Positions 16,742-27,224 of a stretch of 64,000 bases of DNA are shown in pieces. The stretch's first letter is position 1; each line of letters opens with the position of its first letter. A model generated the notes under the pieces. It was not told where the DNA came from. It saw only the letters and a list, made by a program, of their open reading frames with translations, and searched no databases. The stretch comes from an uncultured Chlorobiota bacterium (lineage in GTDB: Bacteria > Bacteroidota > Ignavibacteria > UBA10030 > UBA6906). The stretch lies in the NCBI GenBank assembly GCA_900696645.1, contig CAADGV010000023.1, positions 84,272 to 148,271 of the forward strand, given 5' to 3'. The position numbers and the translations under genes are program-made.

Positions 16742-17155
16742 ATGAAACGATCAGCAACAGCAGTATGGAACGGCTCCGGCAAAGAAGGCAAGGGTGTCGT
16801 TTCGGTGCAAAGCGGTTTCATCAAGAACCAGGCTTATACGTATGCCTCGCGCTTCGAAAATGCCGTCGGAACCAATCCCGAAGAACTGGTTGCAGCGGCA
16901 CACGCCGGATGCTTCGCCATGAAGCTGAGTTTTGTTCTCGGTGCGGCAGGCTTCACACCGGACGCCCTCAACGTGACATGCACTGTGAACCTCGAACAGG
17001 GCGCAATCATTGAGAGTCATCTTGAATTGAAGGCAAAAGTTCCCAGTATTTCCGCGGAGAAATTTGCGGAATGCGCAAACGAAGCAAAGGCTACTTGCCC
17101 CATCTCGAAATCGTTGACTGCAAAAATCACGCTTGATGCGAAGTTGGAAGGATGA
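16742..17155 (+). CDS. OsmC family peroxiredoxin-like protein
   Basis: A 137-residue OsmC/Ohr fold protein that reduces organic hydroperoxides through a pair of cysteines. The peroxidatic Cys lies in [10 protein letters not shown] and the resolving Cys in [10 protein letters not shown]. The N-terminal [19 protein letters not shown] and [16 protein letters not shown] match OsmC rather than Ohr. The ATG at 16742 is set by AAAGGA and family length. It has its own predicted promoter, and a small cupin gene follows 66 bp later. Confidence 0.93.
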   Translation: MKRSATAVWNGSGKEGKGVVSVQSGFIKNQAYTYASRFENAVGTNPEELVAAAHAGCFAMKLSFVLGAAGFTPDALNVTCTVNLEQGAIIESHLELKAKVPSISAEKFAECANEAKATCPISKSLTAKITLDAKLEG

Positions 17156-17221
17156 AGAAACCATAACGGGGTTCGGGTGTCAAAGCCCGGTCCCCGATCA
17201 GCTTCCGGTGAATGAAGGAAC

Positions 17222-17584
17222 ATGATGGAGAAAGTCAATCTCAGCGAGAAATTCAGTCTGTTCAGCGAACACTGGCAGCCGAAGATTGTTGCGGAACTGA
17301 ATGGGCAGGCCGTGAAGCTTGCAAAGGTGAAGGGTGAGTTCGTGTGGCATCATCACGATGCGGAAGACGAGTTGTTTTTCGTTGTGAAAGGGACCCTTAC
17401 CATCAAGTTTCGCGACAAGGACATTGTGTTGAACGAGGGCGAAATGATAGTGGTGCCGAAGGGCGTTGAACACAAACCCGTTGCCGAAAACGAAGTATGG
17501 TTGATGTTGTTTGAGCCGATACAGACGTTGAATACGGGCAACGTGGAAAATGAACGGACAGTAGAAAGTCCCGAGAGGATATAG
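17222..17584 (+). CDS. Cupin domain protein
   Basis: A 120-residue single-cupin protein. Motif 1 is WHHHDAEDELFFVVKGTLTI, giving two or three His and a Glu as metal ligands, and motif 2 is GEMIVVPKGVEHKPVA with the last His. It resembles mannose-6-phosphate-isomerase-like small cupins, often of unknown substrate. AAGGA precedes the ATG pair at 17222/17225. It lies between osmC and galT, both with their own spacing, so operon membership is uncertain. Confidence 0.9.
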   Translation: MMEKVNLSEKFSLFSEHWQPKIVAELNGQAVKLAKVKGEFVWHHHDAEDELFFVVKGTLTIKFRDKDIVLNEGEMIVVPKGVEHKPVAENEVWLMLFEPIQTLNTGNVENERTVESPERI

Positions 17585-17643
17585 ATCCGTAAAGATATCA
17601 TCGTATAATTCAGTTCCTCGAATATTCCGGGGAGAATTGAGAG

Positions 17644-18648
17644 ATGGAAGAGATTCGGCAAAACATTATTACGCGTGATTGGGTGATCATTTCCAAGACG
17701 CGTGCCGGAAGACCCAACGAATTTGCCGGAAAGAAAAAAGAGCGGCAAGTACTGCCTGCGTACGATTCCCGCTGCCCCTTCTGCGCGGGGAACGAGCACG
17801 AAACGCTGGATGAGTCCTTCGCCATTCGCGGCAACGATGGATGGAGAGTCCGTGTCGTCCCGAACAAATTTGCCGCTCTTTCACCTCATGGCCAGCGCAA
17901 CCGCCGTGTTGCGGGAGTCTTTCGATCCATGCCGGCAGTTGGCATTCAAGAGGTTGTCATCGAGCATCCGCGGCACGACACGACCTTGGCGCTGATGCCG
18001 GAGGCACATGTTGCAGATGTCATTCGTGCTTACCGGCAGCGCTATGAGCATGTCCGCAAGGATGAACGCATCGAAGCCATCATTATATTCAAAAATCATG
18101 GTGAAGCCGCAGGTACCAGCCTTCAGCACCCGCACTCGCAGCTTGTCGCAACCCCTATTGTCCCGAACCAGTTTCGGGTCCGCATAGACGAATCGATCCG
18201 CTACTTTGATGATATGGGCGAATGCGTCTATTGCCGGACGATTGCCGAGGAACTTGCCTCACGCGAGCGTGTGATTGAGGAAAACGAGCACTTTGTTGCG
18301 TTCATTCCTTATGCGGCCTTGTCTCCGTATCATATGTGGATTTTCCCCAAACGGCATGCTTCCTCGTTTGATGATATCACTGATGCCGAGGTCATGAGTC
18401 TTGCGCCGATTCTCAAATCTGTTCTCGCTCGACTCTATGTTGCGCTCGACGACCCGGATTACAACTATTCAATTCGTTCTCTCCCGACGGCCGGGTTACG
18501 CACAGAATATTTCCACTGGTATGTCACTATTATTCCGAGGATCACAAAGACCGCCGGGTTTGAGTTTGGAAGCGGAATGTTCATCAATACTTCTGTCCCT
18601 GAGGAAAGTGCTGCCGTGCTCCGCGATGTAGAGGTTGACCGGCTTTAA
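17644..18648 (+). CDS. galT: Galactose-1-phosphate uridylyltransferase
   Basis: A 334-residue HIT-superfamily nucleotidyltransferase of the Leloir pathway. The active-site HPHSQ lies near residues 160-165, with the middle His the uridylylated nucleophile. Zinc ligands are CPFC (near residue 40) plus a second CVYC pair in the C-terminal half, and NKFAALSP and HMWIFPKRH match the family. No galK, galE or galM is in the window, so the enzyme may work with other sugar-1-phosphates. A TATAAT box at 17604-17609 lies upstream but has no good -35. Confidence 0.92.
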   Translation: MEEIRQNIITRDWVIISKTRAGRPNEFAGKKKERQVLPAYDSRCPFCAGNEHETLDESFAIRGNDGWRVRVVPNKFAALSPHGQRNRRVAGVFRSMPAVGIQEVVIEHPRHDTTLALMPEAHVADVIRAYRQRYEHVRKDERIEAIIIFKNHGEAAGTSLQHPHSQLVATPIVPNQFRVRIDESIRYFDDMGECVYCRTIAEELASRERVIEENEHFVAFIPYAALSPYHMWIFPKRHASSFDDITDAEVMSLAPILKSVLARLYVALDDPDYNYSIRSLPTAGLRTEYFHWYVTIIPRITKTAGFEFGSGMFINTSVPEESAAVLRDVEVDRL

Positions 18649-18746
18649 GTGCGAATCGGAACAATTGTACTTGTGCGAGAACCTTTTCGGTTCATTCGTT
18701 GTATTACTTGATGTGGAGAAATCAAAGAAAACAGGAGAAGATAGGA

Positions 18747-19259
18747 ATGACCGAACGCATTATTGTCCTTGGAGTTGTGATGGTGTTGGGAGTGGCCACA
18801 CTCTACTCTGCCGGACCAAAACTCAAGATATACTCTCTGGAGAAGAAAGGGTACCTTATGCTTGACAAGGTTGTCAAATCCGACGAGGAGTGGAAGAAAC
18901 AACTCACTCCTCTTCAATACGAAATTACTCGCAAGAAAGGAACGCAGCGTGCATTCACCTGCGAGTATTGGGACAACAAGGAGAAAGGATTATACAAGTG
19001 TGTCTGTTGCGACATTGATTTGTTCACTTCCGATGCAAAGTATCAGTCCAATACAGGCTGGCCGAGTTTCTGGAAGCCTGTTGCGGATGAGAATGTGAAA
19101 GAGGAACGTGATACCAGCCATGGTATGATACGCACCGAAATTCTCTGTGCACGGTGTGATGCACATCTCGGCCATGTATTTGACGATGGGCCGGAGCCGA
19201 CGGGAAAGAGATACTGCCTCAATTCCGCTGCACTCAGATTCATCAAAAGCGGGAAATAG
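18747..19259 (+). CDS. msrB: Exported methionine-R-sulfoxide reductase
   Basis: A 170-residue MsrB that reduces methionine-R-sulfoxide in proteins. The zinc site is complete (CVCC and CARC), and the catalytic Cys is in [19 protein letters not shown] and [18 protein letters not shown] are family motifs. The first ~22 residues ([22 protein letters not shown]) form a hydrophobic signal or anchor, so the enzyme probably acts in the periplasm. A start at 18699 would bury this signal; the ATG at 18747 with TAGGA ahead is preferred. A terminator follows. Confidence 0.93.
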   Translation: MTERIIVLGVVMVLGVATLYSAGPKLKIYSLEKKGYLMLDKVVKSDEEWKKQLTPLQYEITRKKGTQRAFTCEYWDNKEKGLYKCVCCDIDLFTSDAKYQSNTGWPSFWKPVADENVKEERDTSHGMIRTEILCARCDAHLGHVFDDGPEPTGKRYCLNSAALRFIKSGK

Positions 19260-19294
19260 AACCTGAAATAATTGAAAAATAGTCTCGTTTCTTT

Positions 19295-19327
19295 GAACGC
19301 CACTCCGTATCTTGCGGGGTGGCGTTC
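19295..19327 (+). terminator. Predicted terminator after msrB
   Basis: GAACGCCAC and GTGGCGTTC form a perfect 9-bp stem, followed by GTTTTTCC. Confidence 0.75.
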
Positions 19328-19391
19328 GTTTTTCCGATGGCTCAGGCGAGCGCAATTTCGCCACAATCACTTGTGCACTCACACCAATTGA

Positions 19392-22300
19392 ATGGATATT
19401 TCTCTCAGACTTATTGACACGCTTGCTTCACCCGAAGTTGTTGCACGCGGCCGTGCGTACTTCCATGACGGGCGTGTCCACCTCGACCATATTACCGACA
19501 CCTTTGCTCGCGCAATGGTGGATGGTTCCGATCTGTATACGGTTGAGATACACGGCGATGCCTCCGGCATCGAAGCAAGCTGCACGTGTCCCTTCCAATG
19601 GGAGGGGAAATGCAAACATATCGTGGCGGCGATGTTTGCAGTTTTATATAGCAACGCGAAAGTCGACTATGACCCGCGTCAACTTGAGTTAAAGAAGCGT
19701 GAAGATCAGGCCACAACGTGGGTGCAGAATGTCCGCCCGTTTCTTGCTCCATCCATAAATGACCCGGCCGAGGGAAAGGCGGATACGTCATGGCGGCTTG
19801 TGTACAGCCTGAAAATCAACGGCAGGCGCCGTCATCTGTACCCCATCAAACTCAAGCTTTCCAAAGAAGGCTTTGACGGGCAGGGAACATTGCTGAGACG
19901 TTACGATCTCTTTGGCGATCCTCATTTCGATTTTGTTGACCGGGTGATCCTGGAGCGTATCGAAAAGGACTTCTGCACAATCGTGCCGGATCAAGCGGCT
20001 ACCGGGCTGTCCGATCACATGGATGACGACCATTCGTGGTCGATGAATGATATCATCATGGGCGATCTGTTCAACTTGCTTGTGAACAAAGAATTGTACC
20101 TCACTCATCAAACACACTATACCTTTCGAAGGCTTCATGTGAGTGCCGAGCCCGCTCGCGTGAACCTCAACGTGAGCGAGACAAACGGAGGAAGCATCGC
20201 AATTCTACCGGAACTGGAATGGCGGGGAATGGTACATCCGTTCCCCGAAGATGCGGAGATTCTCTCAATTGACACTCCGTGGATTCTCTTCGGCAACAAC
20301 GTTGTGAGGCTGGCCGGTACCAACGCGGCAGGATTCCAGACAATGCAGATGTTGAGAGACAAAGTAGTCGTGCCGCCTGCCGACCATGATGAATTCATGG
20401 ACGAAATTCTTCCGCGGTTGGTAAGACGGTTCAGAGTCCGCTCCGAATTATCGACCATCAAGACAATCGAAACCGACCCCACTTTCAGAATCTATCTGAG
20501 TGAGTACAATGACAAGCTGAATATCCAGTTACGTTTTGCCTATCACAACGTGGAAGTCACCGAAGGTCAGGCAAATGAATCTGAGTACAACGCAATGTCG
20601 CAGGAATTGCTTGTTGAGCAAGGGAAGTTCGTCTATGTTCATAGAAGTCCGGACATGGAATCTCGAGCAGTCAAGAAGTTGATGGATTCATCCCTGACTC
20701 CCTATACACGGCACGACGGCTCGAAGCATTATTTCCCGGTGATGGATCCGCTTGAGTGGCTGCTAAAGAAGCTTCCGGTTCTTGCCGGAAACGGATTTGA
20801 AATCTTCGGTCAGGAAAATCTGAAAAAGCACCGGTTGCGCGCCGAACGCCCGAAATTCGGTATCCGGGTGTCATCGGGGATTGACTGGTTTGACCTTCGG
20901 GTTGATGTGCAGTTCGAGGAGAGTTCTATTCCATTTCAGTCGTTTGTGGAAGCAATCCGAAGAAACGAACAATTTGTCAAGCTCGATGACGGAACATTTG
21001 GCGTCATGCCGGAACAGTGGGTGAAGAAATTCGGACGGGTCGTTGCGCTGGGGGCCGCGGGGGACAATCTGCTGAAACTTCCCCGGACACACATCGGCCT
21101 GCTTGCCGAACTTTCCGATGGAGCCGATGAGTTCGAGAGTGATGAACAATTTGAGCAAATGCGGCAGCGCCTGCAATCATTTACCTCAATCGATACTTGC
21201 GAACTCCCCGGTTCGTTTCACGGCGAGTTGCGTCCCTATCAGAAAGCAGGTTTTGACTGGCTGCATTTCCTTCGTGAGTTTGGCGTTGGAGGAATTCTCG
21301 CGGATGACATGGGGCTTGGCAAGACGGTGCAGACACTTGCTTTGTTGCAACATGTGTATGACAATGGAGAGAGTCTTCCCAGCTTGATCGTTGTGCCGAC
21401 ATCTCCGCTGTTCAATTGGCAGAAGGAGATTGAACGATTCACGCCGCAACTGCGCACGCTGCTCTATACAGGATCCGATCGCAAACAGCATCTTGAATTG
21501 TTTGACAAGTATCATCTGATTGTAACAAGCTACGGTATTCTCAGGCGTGATGTTGACATATTGAAGCAGAAGAAATTTCTGTATGTTGTTCTCGACGAAT
21601 CTCAGAACATCAAGAATCCGGTGTCGATCAACGCACAGGCAACGCGAGCCCTGAGGGCACGACACAGGTTGGCGCTTTCGGGAACGCCCGTTGAAAATAA
21701 CCTGAACGAACTCTGGTCGCAGTTTGCGTTTCTCAATCCGGGAATGTTGGGCTCCGAGCGTGTGTTTTCGGAACAATTCGCGAAGCCAATCGAGAAGTTT
21801 GCCGACGAACAGGCCTCAACAGCCTTGAAGCAGCTCATTTTTCCTTTCATCCTTCGACGCACGAAAGATCTTGTGGCCACCGAACTTCCCCCGAAAGTCG
21901 AGTCGGTGGTGTATTGTGAGATGGATGCTGAACAGAAGCGGCACTACGAGTACTGGCGCCGGTACTACCGTGAATCCATCTTGAACAGTATTGAAACGGT
22001 CGGGTTTCAGAAAAGCAAAATCAAAGTCCTTGAAGGATTGATGCGATTGCGGCAGGTGTGCTGTCATCCCCGGCTGGTAGAAGTCGGCTATGGCGGAACG
22101 TCCGGCAAGTTCGATGTCTTCAGCGAAATGCTCGAGGACATTCTCGCCGAGGGCCACAAGGTATTGGTCTTTTCGCAATTCGTGAAAATGCTGACCGTGC
22201 TGCGTGAGTATTGTGATCAGAACAAGATTGTGTACGAGTACCTCGACGGCAGCACAACCAACCGGAAGGAACGAGTGGAGAGATTCCAATCTGATGATCA

Positions 22301-22607
22301 TGTAAGGCTGTTTCTCATCAGCCTGAAAGCGGGAGGCACGGGTTTGAATCTGACTGCCGCCGACTACGTCATCCACTACGATCCATGGTGGAACCCTGCT
22401 GTAGAAATGCAAGCTACAGACCGAACGCATCGCATCGGGCAGACGAAACAAGTGTTCTCCTACAAACTCATTACCCGGGAAAGTGTTGAAGAGAAGATTC
22501 TTGCACTGCAGGAAAAGAAGAAAACCCTGGTAACGAGTATCATCACAACGGATAGCGGCTTCATGAAAACACTGACGAAGCAAGATGTGGAGGCGTTGTT
22601 CAGTTAA
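19392..22607 (+). CDS. SWIM zinc-finger and SNF2 family helicase-like ATPase
   Basis: A 1071-residue DNA translocase. A SWIM zinc finger (CTCPFQWEGKCKHI, residues ~60-75) opens the protein, followed by a ~500-residue SNF2-associated region. The SNF2 ATPase core begins near residue 610: motif I DDMGLGKT, motif II VVLDESQNIKNP, motif III ALSGTPVENNLNELWS, and in the second lobe VFSQFVKML, LISLKAGGTGLNLT and DRTHRIGQTKQV. Motif II is DESQ rather than DEAH, which is common in bacterial SNF2 proteins. It is likely to remodel or clear proteins on DNA. No ribosome site is evident. Confidence 0.93.
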   Translation: MDISLRLIDTLASPEVVARGRAYFHDGRVHLDHITDTFARAMVDGSDLYTVEIHGDASGIEASCTCPFQWEGKCKHIVAAMFAVLYSNAKVDYDPRQLELKKREDQATTWVQNVRPFLAPSINDPAEGKADTSWRLVYSLKINGRRRHLYPIKLKLSKEGFDGQGTLLRRYDLFGDPHFDFVDRVILERIEKDFCTIVPDQAATGLSDHMDDDHSWSMNDIIMGDLFNLLVNKELYLTHQTHYTFRRLHVSAEPARVNLNVSETNGGSIAILPELEWRGMVHPFPEDAEILSIDTPWILFGNNVVRLAGTNAAGFQTMQMLRDKVVVPPADHDEFMDEILPRLVRRFRVRSELSTIKTIETDPTFRIYLSEYNDKLNIQLRFAYHNVEVTEGQANESEYNAMSQELLVEQGKFVYVHRSPDMESRAVKKLMDSSLTPYTRHDGSKHYFPVMDPLEWLLKKLPVLAGNGFEIFGQENLKKHRLRAERPKFGIRVSSGIDWFDLRVDVQFEESSIPFQSFVEAIRRNEQFVKLDDGTFGVMPEQWVKKFGRVVALGAAGDNLLKLPRTHIGLLAELSDGADEFESDEQFEQMRQRLQSFTSIDTCELPGSFHGELRPYQKAGFDWLHFLREFGVGGILADDMGLGKTVQTLALLQHVYDNGESLPSLIVVPTSPLFNWQKEIERFTPQLRTLLYTGSDRKQHLELFDKYHLIVTSYGILRRDVDILKQKKFLYVVLDESQNIKNPVSINAQATRALRARHRLALSGTPVENNLNELWSQFAFLNPGMLGSERVFSEQFAKPIEKFADEQASTALKQLIFPFILRRTKDLVATELPPKVESVVYCEMDAEQKRHYEYWRRYYRESILNSIETVGFQKSKIKVLEGLMRLRQVCCHPRLVEVGYGGTSGKFDVFSEMLEDILAEGHKVLVFSQFVKMLTVLREYCDQNKIVYEYLDGSTTNRKERVERFQSDDHVRLFLISLKAGGTGLNLTAADYVIHYDPWWNPAVEMQATDRTHRIGQTKQVFSYKLITRESVEEKILALQEKKKTLVTSIITTDSGFMKTLTKQDVEALFS

Positions 22608-22700
22608 GCTCGTCTTGCCGGATCAATTCGTATTCGGCAGCCTCGTTGCTTGTCAGGGGGTGAATGCCTAAATTCCGACACAGATTTGCGAACTATACCA

Positions 22701-23243
22701 TTGAAAATCTACACCAAAACCGGCGACAAAGGTGATACCTCACTCTTCGGCGGACAGCGCGTTCCCAAAGACGCACTACGTATTGAAGCGTACGGCACCG
22801 TCGACGAATTGAATTCCGTTCTCGGTATTGTGCGTGCCGACAACACGGATGCAGAAATTGATGCGGTTCTCGACAGAGTTCAGAATGATCTGTTTGAACT
22901 TGGGGCAGACCTTGCAACACCGAGATCCGCTGCAACGAAGCAGGTCAAGCGTATCGAACCTAAAGATTCCAAACATCTTGAAAAGAGCATTGATTCGTTC
23001 GAGATGCATCTCAAGCCGTTGCGCTCGTTTATTCTCCCGGGCGGATCACCGGTTGCATCGCGGCTTCACTTTGCCCGAACCGTGTGCCGCCGCGCAGAAC
23101 GGACGGTTGTTCGCCTGTCACGTAACGAGGATATCGGAGACGGAATTACGATCTTTCTTAACAGACTTTCGGACTTGCTGTTTGTGATGGCGCGGTATGC
23201 GAATCACGTTGCCAATATCCCTGAAACAAAGTGGAAATCGTAA
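22701..23243 (+). CDS. PduO-type cob(I)alamin adenosyltransferase
   Basis: A 180-residue ATP:cob(I)alamin adenosyltransferase of the PduO/MMAB type, making adenosylcobalamin in the cytoplasm. It starts KIYTKTGDKGDTSLFGG, the ATP-binding N-terminal motif, and has AYGTVDELNS and RTVCRRAERTVVRL, which carry the conserved Arg and Glu. A TTG start at 22701 is preferred, since homology begins there; a TTG at 22650 is possible. The next gene begins 1 bp after its stop or overlaps it. No B12-dependent mutase is nearby to say which enzyme it serves. Confidence 0.9.
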   Translation: MKIYTKTGDKGDTSLFGGQRVPKDALRIEAYGTVDELNSVLGIVRADNTDAEIDAVLDRVQNDLFELGADLATPRSAATKQVKRIEPKDSKHLEKSIDSFEMHLKPLRSFILPGGSPVASRLHFARTVCRRAERTVVRLSRNEDIGDGITIFLNRLSDLLFVMARYANHVANIPETKWKS

Positions 23244-23244
23244 C

Positions 23245-25557
23245 TTGCTCACAAAACTCACCCTTCTTCTCCCGCTTCTTGTTCTCTTCTTCTCCGATTC
23301 TTTTTCACAAAAGACAGAATTCTCCCAAGAGAATGCCATCCCCATTCTGAAGACTCTCGTGCTGGATATCGGCCCCCGCCCGATGGGCTCGCCTGCCGAA
23401 CAACGTGCGCTGAATTTTGCCGCCGGGAAGTTCAAGGAATACGGCTGCGACACAAGTTACGTTCTGCCGATGACGGTTGCCGCGGGAGTCAACACGAGAA
23501 GCGGCGTGGCTGTCGGCGTGAAGAAGGGGAAGACCAACCGCATTATTGTTATTGGCGGGCATATCGATTCTTCCGGACCGGAAATACCCGGCGCAAACGA
23601 CGATGGCTCCGGAACCGCATGTGTGATTGAACTTGCGCGTGTGATCTGCAGGCGCGAAACCGAATCAACTGTGTACTTCTGCTGTTGGGGCGGTGAAGAA
23701 CAGGGTTTACGCGGCTCCACATTCTTTGTGAATAATTTCGAGCATCTCGACAGCGTGGTTCTCATGTTGCAACTCGACATGGCCGACGGCTCAAGCCATC
23801 TTATCGCTGATCCGGATGGCAGCAATGCAAGTGCTCCGTCGTGGCTGGTGAAATCGGCGTTCGATATTTTCTATCACGACTTGGAAAAATCCGGACTGGT
23901 ATATCACACCGCCTCGTCAACGCTGAATCTTGCCGCGGGTGGCGCATTCGGTTCAGATCATATTCCGTTCATCGACAAGGGAATTCCCGCAATCGACTTC
24001 ACGAGCGATGTTACGTTCCCGATTCACACGCCGCAGGATAATTGGGAGAACTTCACCCCATCGGGACTGAAGCGATCGGGCGATCTTGTGCTGAAGTTGT
24101 TCGAGAAGTATGACGGCGGCGTGCCTTCACGAACAACGGAACAATATCAGATGATTCAATTCGGGTCACAGGTGTTCTTCATCTCATATCCGGTCATTTG
24201 GGTGTTTATCGGAATTTCTCTCGCGGTTGCAGTTGTTGCATTTGTCCGTGCCCGCAAGAACCGGATTGTTCCTGACCCGGAAAAGAAAATCAAATGGTCA
24301 CGATTCAAACTCATTGGTGCTGCACTCGTTCTTCAACTATTTGTCTGGAGTTCAGAAACAGTTGTCGGACTGATCGGGGGATATCGTTTTCCGTGGGTGA
24401 ACAATGAAACAGGATTTCTCATTCTCGGCGTGCTGTGCGGACTGATAGGGTTGTGGTTTGTTCTGCAGGCTGTCGGACGATACAGATTGAGTGAGGATGC
24501 GTATGTGTTCGTCCGTCCTGCGTTGGTTTCTCTTTTTGTCATGACGCTGCTTTCAACGTATCTCACTCACGAACTTGGAATGTATCTGGCTGCTTCGCTG
24601 TTATGCATGTCCTTGGCGACATTTGTCAAGAAACCCGCGGCGAAGCTTGTTTTTTTCGCTGCTGCATTTCTCGTGATGTACAAACTTATCTTTTTTGACG
24701 GATTAGGATTGTTCCAGCGCGGCCTCGCGCAGAATCAAGTTTCCGTTTTCTGGCAGAAGGGCTTGTTTCATCTTGGCTACGTTGTCGTCTTTACGGGATT
24801 GTCGCTCCCGTTTGTGTACGGCTTTGCCGCCATGTACCGGGGCTCGGGAGTTGACTTGTTCTGGTTAAGAAGATTGAGAAAGGGAAGCGGGCTTCTTGTG
24901 ATATCACTCGCCGCTGTCAGTGTTGCCACATATCTTCTCGCGCAACCTGTGTACGACAATCTGTGGTTCAACAACGTTCGGGTTGCTCATCAGTATCAAA
25001 TCGGCGCCGATACAAGTTCGTTGACCATCAAAAGTTCAGAGTACTTTGAAGGATTAACCGGCACAATCAATGGACGCGACACCACATTGACCGGAAGGCA
25101 GAATTATGCAGCGGTTCAGGAAGCGAAGGGGTTCTCAGTGAATTGGGTCGGCGTGTCACAATCAGTTGATGAACCGGCGAAAATCTCCGACTCGACCTGG
25201 CGAATCGAGCGTGTGCTTGAACTTCACTCTCAATTCAGGCCGTTGTCGGTAAGTGTGGTGTATGAAAGCGATCAACCCTTCGAAGTACAATCACAATGGG
25301 CGCACGGACCGCAAGTCCGGGATCGCAGATTGCGGGAAACAGAGATGCGGAAAGTGTTCCGGTGGTATTCCTTTCCCGATACATTGTTGAGGATTCCGGT
25401 GACCTTCACGCTGCGCGATACGCAACGCGTAACCGAACGTGTTGAAGTGGTGTTTGACTCTGTCGCGTTTCCAATCAGGTTGCAGCGTGAGTTTACCAAT
25501 ATCGAATACCGGACAACCATCTCCGCCGTTGATTCATTTGCAATTGCGAAGCGATGA
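23245..25557 (+). CDS. M28 family metallopeptidase with C-terminal membrane region
   Basis: About 770 residues. An N-terminal signal (LTLLLPLLVLFFSDSFSQ) leads to an M28 aminopeptidase domain with zinc and catalytic residues in GGHIDSSGPE, GANDDGSG, GGEEQGLRGS, DMADG and SDHIPF. About eight membrane segments span residues ~320-580, and a ~180-residue extracytoplasmic domain ends the protein. The layout is like the ER-type M28 peptidases (Fxna group). A TTG at 23245, just after the previous stop, is chosen; an ATG at 23197 gives a 47-bp overlap. Its stop overlaps the methyltransferase start by 4 bp. Confidence 0.88.
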   Translation: MLTKLTLLLPLLVLFFSDSFSQKTEFSQENAIPILKTLVLDIGPRPMGSPAEQRALNFAAGKFKEYGCDTSYVLPMTVAAGVNTRSGVAVGVKKGKTNRIIVIGGHIDSSGPEIPGANDDGSGTACVIELARVICRRETESTVYFCCWGGEEQGLRGSTFFVNNFEHLDSVVLMLQLDMADGSSHLIADPDGSNASAPSWLVKSAFDIFYHDLEKSGLVYHTASSTLNLAAGGAFGSDHIPFIDKGIPAIDFTSDVTFPIHTPQDNWENFTPSGLKRSGDLVLKLFEKYDGGVPSRTTEQYQMIQFGSQVFFISYPVIWVFIGISLAVAVVAFVRARKNRIVPDPEKKIKWSRFKLIGAALVLQLFVWSSETVVGLIGGYRFPWVNNETGFLILGVLCGLIGLWFVLQAVGRYRLSEDAYVFVRPALVSLFVMTLLSTYLTHELGMYLAASLLCMSLATFVKKPAAKLVFFAAAFLVMYKLIFFDGLGLFQRGLAQNQVSVFWQKGLFHLGYVVVFTGLSLPFVYGFAAMYRGSGVDLFWLRRLRKGSGLLVISLAAVSVATYLLAQPVYDNLWFNNVRVAHQYQIGADTSSLTIKSSEYFEGLTGTINGRDTTLTGRQNYAAVQEAKGFSVNWVGVSQSVDEPAKISDSTWRIERVLELHSQFRPLSVSVVYESDQPFEVQSQWAHGPQVRDRRLRETEMRKVFRWYSFPDTLLRIPVTFTLRDTQRVTERVEVVFDSVAFPIRLQREFTNIEYRTTISAVDSFAIAKR

Positions 25558-26456
25558 AAGGGAAGAAAAAATACAATCGTACGGCGACGGCAACAAGCGC
25601 ATTCGGAACAGCGGGCCGCATCGGCCACGATGCTTCGAAATTCTACGCAAGCAAACTGTACGATGGGTTGCGGTCAGAAGAGAACGGAGCGCAAGACGAA
25701 AACCCGGTCCCGCCTGCGTTGCGTGATACAATTATTTGTGCAAGCAGCGAGAGGATGGATCTTCCCGATAATTCCATCCACGTGATGATCACCTCTCCTC
25801 CCTACAACGTTACGAAAGAATACGATGACGATCTTACGCTGGATGAGTATCGTCTGTTGCTGAAGAGAGTCTTTGCCGAAACCTACCGCGTGTTGGTAGA
25901 TGGAGGAAGAGCCTGCGTCAATGTTGCGAATCTCGGACGCAAGCCGTACATCCCGCTGCACGCCTACATTATTCATGATATGCAGGAAATTGGATACAAG
26001 ATGAGGGGGGAGATTATCTGGGACAAAGCATCGAGCGCAAGTCCCTCGACAGCGTGGGGAAGCTGGCAATCCGCCAGCAATCCGACGCTGCGCGACATTC
26101 ACGAATACATACTCATCTTCTCAAAAGGCAACTACTCCCGATCAAAAGGGGAGAAGAAGAACACAATCAAGAAAGAGGAATTCCTCGAATTCACAAAAAG
26201 TGTCTGGCGATTTCCCGCAGAACGGGCGAAGCGTGTCGGGCATCCCGCGCCGTTTCCTGTCGAGTTGCCGCGCCGCCTGATTGAGCTGTACACTTTTGCA
26301 GGCGACGTTGTGCTTGATCCGTTCTGCGGCAGCGGCACAACATGTCTGGCGGCAAAGAAATGCGGCCGTTCATACGTGGGATACGATGTGAGTGAGAAGT
26401 ATGTCAAGCTTTCTCAGCGTCGCCTTGAGTTGGATAGTTCTTTGGAATTGAAATAG
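25554..26456 (+). CDS. Orphan site-specific DNA methyltransferase (N4-cytosine/N6-adenine, beta class)
   Basis: A 300-residue amino-methyltransferase. Catalytic motif IV TSPPYN is at residues 80-85 and SAM-binding motif I DPFCGSGTT at 255-263; this IV-before-I order marks the beta class. The SPPY form is commoner for N4-cytosine enzymes but also occurs in N6-adenine ones. The N-terminal AFGTAGRIGHDASKFYASKLY is typical of a family often seen as solitary methylases. No restriction endonuclease, S or R subunit is nearby. It overlaps the M28 gene by ATGA and leads into an ABC transporter pair, so it appears to sit in a four-gene operon. Confidence 0.92.
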   Translation: MKGKKKYNRTATATSAFGTAGRIGHDASKFYASKLYDGLRSEENGAQDENPVPPALRDTIICASSERMDLPDNSIHVMITSPPYNVTKEYDDDLTLDEYRLLLKRVFAETYRVLVDGGRACVNVANLGRKPYIPLHAYIIHDMQEIGYKMRGEIIWDKASSASPSTAWGSWQSASNPTLRDIHEYILIFSKGNYSRSKGEKKNTIKKEEFLEFTKSVWRFPAERAKRVGHPAPFPVELPRRLIELYTFAGDVVLDPFCGSGTTCLAAKKCGRSYVGYDVSEKYVKLSQRRLELDSSLELK

Positions 26457-26460
26457 GTTG

Positions 26461-27219
26461 ATGGAAACTGTTCTCAACGTTCAGAATCTCTCCAAGCGCT
26501 ACAACGGCCTTATCGCCGTTGACGGCGTCAGCTTTGATGTCTTCTCGCGGGAAATCTTCGGAATTCTCGGCCCGAATGGCGCGGGTAAAACCAGCACGCT
26601 CGAAATGATTGAAACACTCAGGCCAATCGACGGCGGTGAAATCATACTCAGCGGCCTCGACGTCAGAACCCGGCCGCAGCAGGTGAAACGCATCATCGGT
26701 GTACAGCTGCAATCGTCTTCGTTCTTCGACAAGCTGAATCTGAAGGAACTCCTGGAGTTGTTTGGAGAGATGTACGGGCGTCGCGTAGATCCGATGCGGT
26801 TGCTTGCAGAAGTGGAACTTGAGGATAAGGCGAAGTCTCAAGTGGTACATCTTTCGGGCGGACAGAAGCAACGATTCTCGATTGCGGCGGCACTCGTGAA
26901 CGACCCGGTTGTTCTCTTTCTGGATGAACCAACAACAGGCCTTGACCCGCAATCACGAAGACACCTCTGGGGTGTTATCAAGCGCATCCGCTCGGAGGGG
27001 AAAACTATTGTTATCACAACACATTACATGGAAGAAGCGGAAGAACTTTGCGACCGGGTTGCCATCATGGATAAAGGGAAGATCATTGCGCTCGATAAGC
27101 CGCAAGTGCTGATCAGCAAACTCGTCTCTGGCGGATTCAAGAAGGAACGGGTCGAGCGGCTCGCCAATCTCGAGGATGTGTTCCTGAGTTTGACAGGGCA
27201 TTTGTTGAGGGAGGATTAG
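26461..27219 (+). CDS. ABC transporter ATP-binding protein (ABC-2 type)
   Basis: A 252-residue ABC ATPase. Walker A is GPNGAGKTS, the Q-loop is at QLQSSSFF, the signature is LSGGQKQR, Walker B is [13 protein letters not shown] and the H-loop is TTHYMEEAEEL. It pairs with the permease 5 bp downstream to form an exporter of the CcmA/DrrA class. The ATG at 26461 is chosen over a TTG at 26458. The transported molecule is unknown. Confidence 0.94.
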   Translation: METVLNVQNLSKRYNGLIAVDGVSFDVFSREIFGILGPNGAGKTSTLEMIETLRPIDGGEIILSGLDVRTRPQQVKRIIGVQLQSSSFFDKLNLKELLELFGEMYGRRVDPMRLLAEVELEDKAKSQVVHLSGGQKQRFSIAAALVNDPVVLFLDEPTTGLDPQSRRHLWGVIKRIRSEGKTIVITTHYMEEAEELCDRVAIMDKGKIIALDKPQVLISKLVSGGFKKERVERLANLEDVFLSLTGHLLRED

Positions 27220-27224
27220 CTCTG

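Noticed and set aside
25554-26456. Full restriction-modification system around the methyltransferase
   Set aside because: Neighbours are a peptidase and an ABC transporter; no endonuclease or specificity gene is present.
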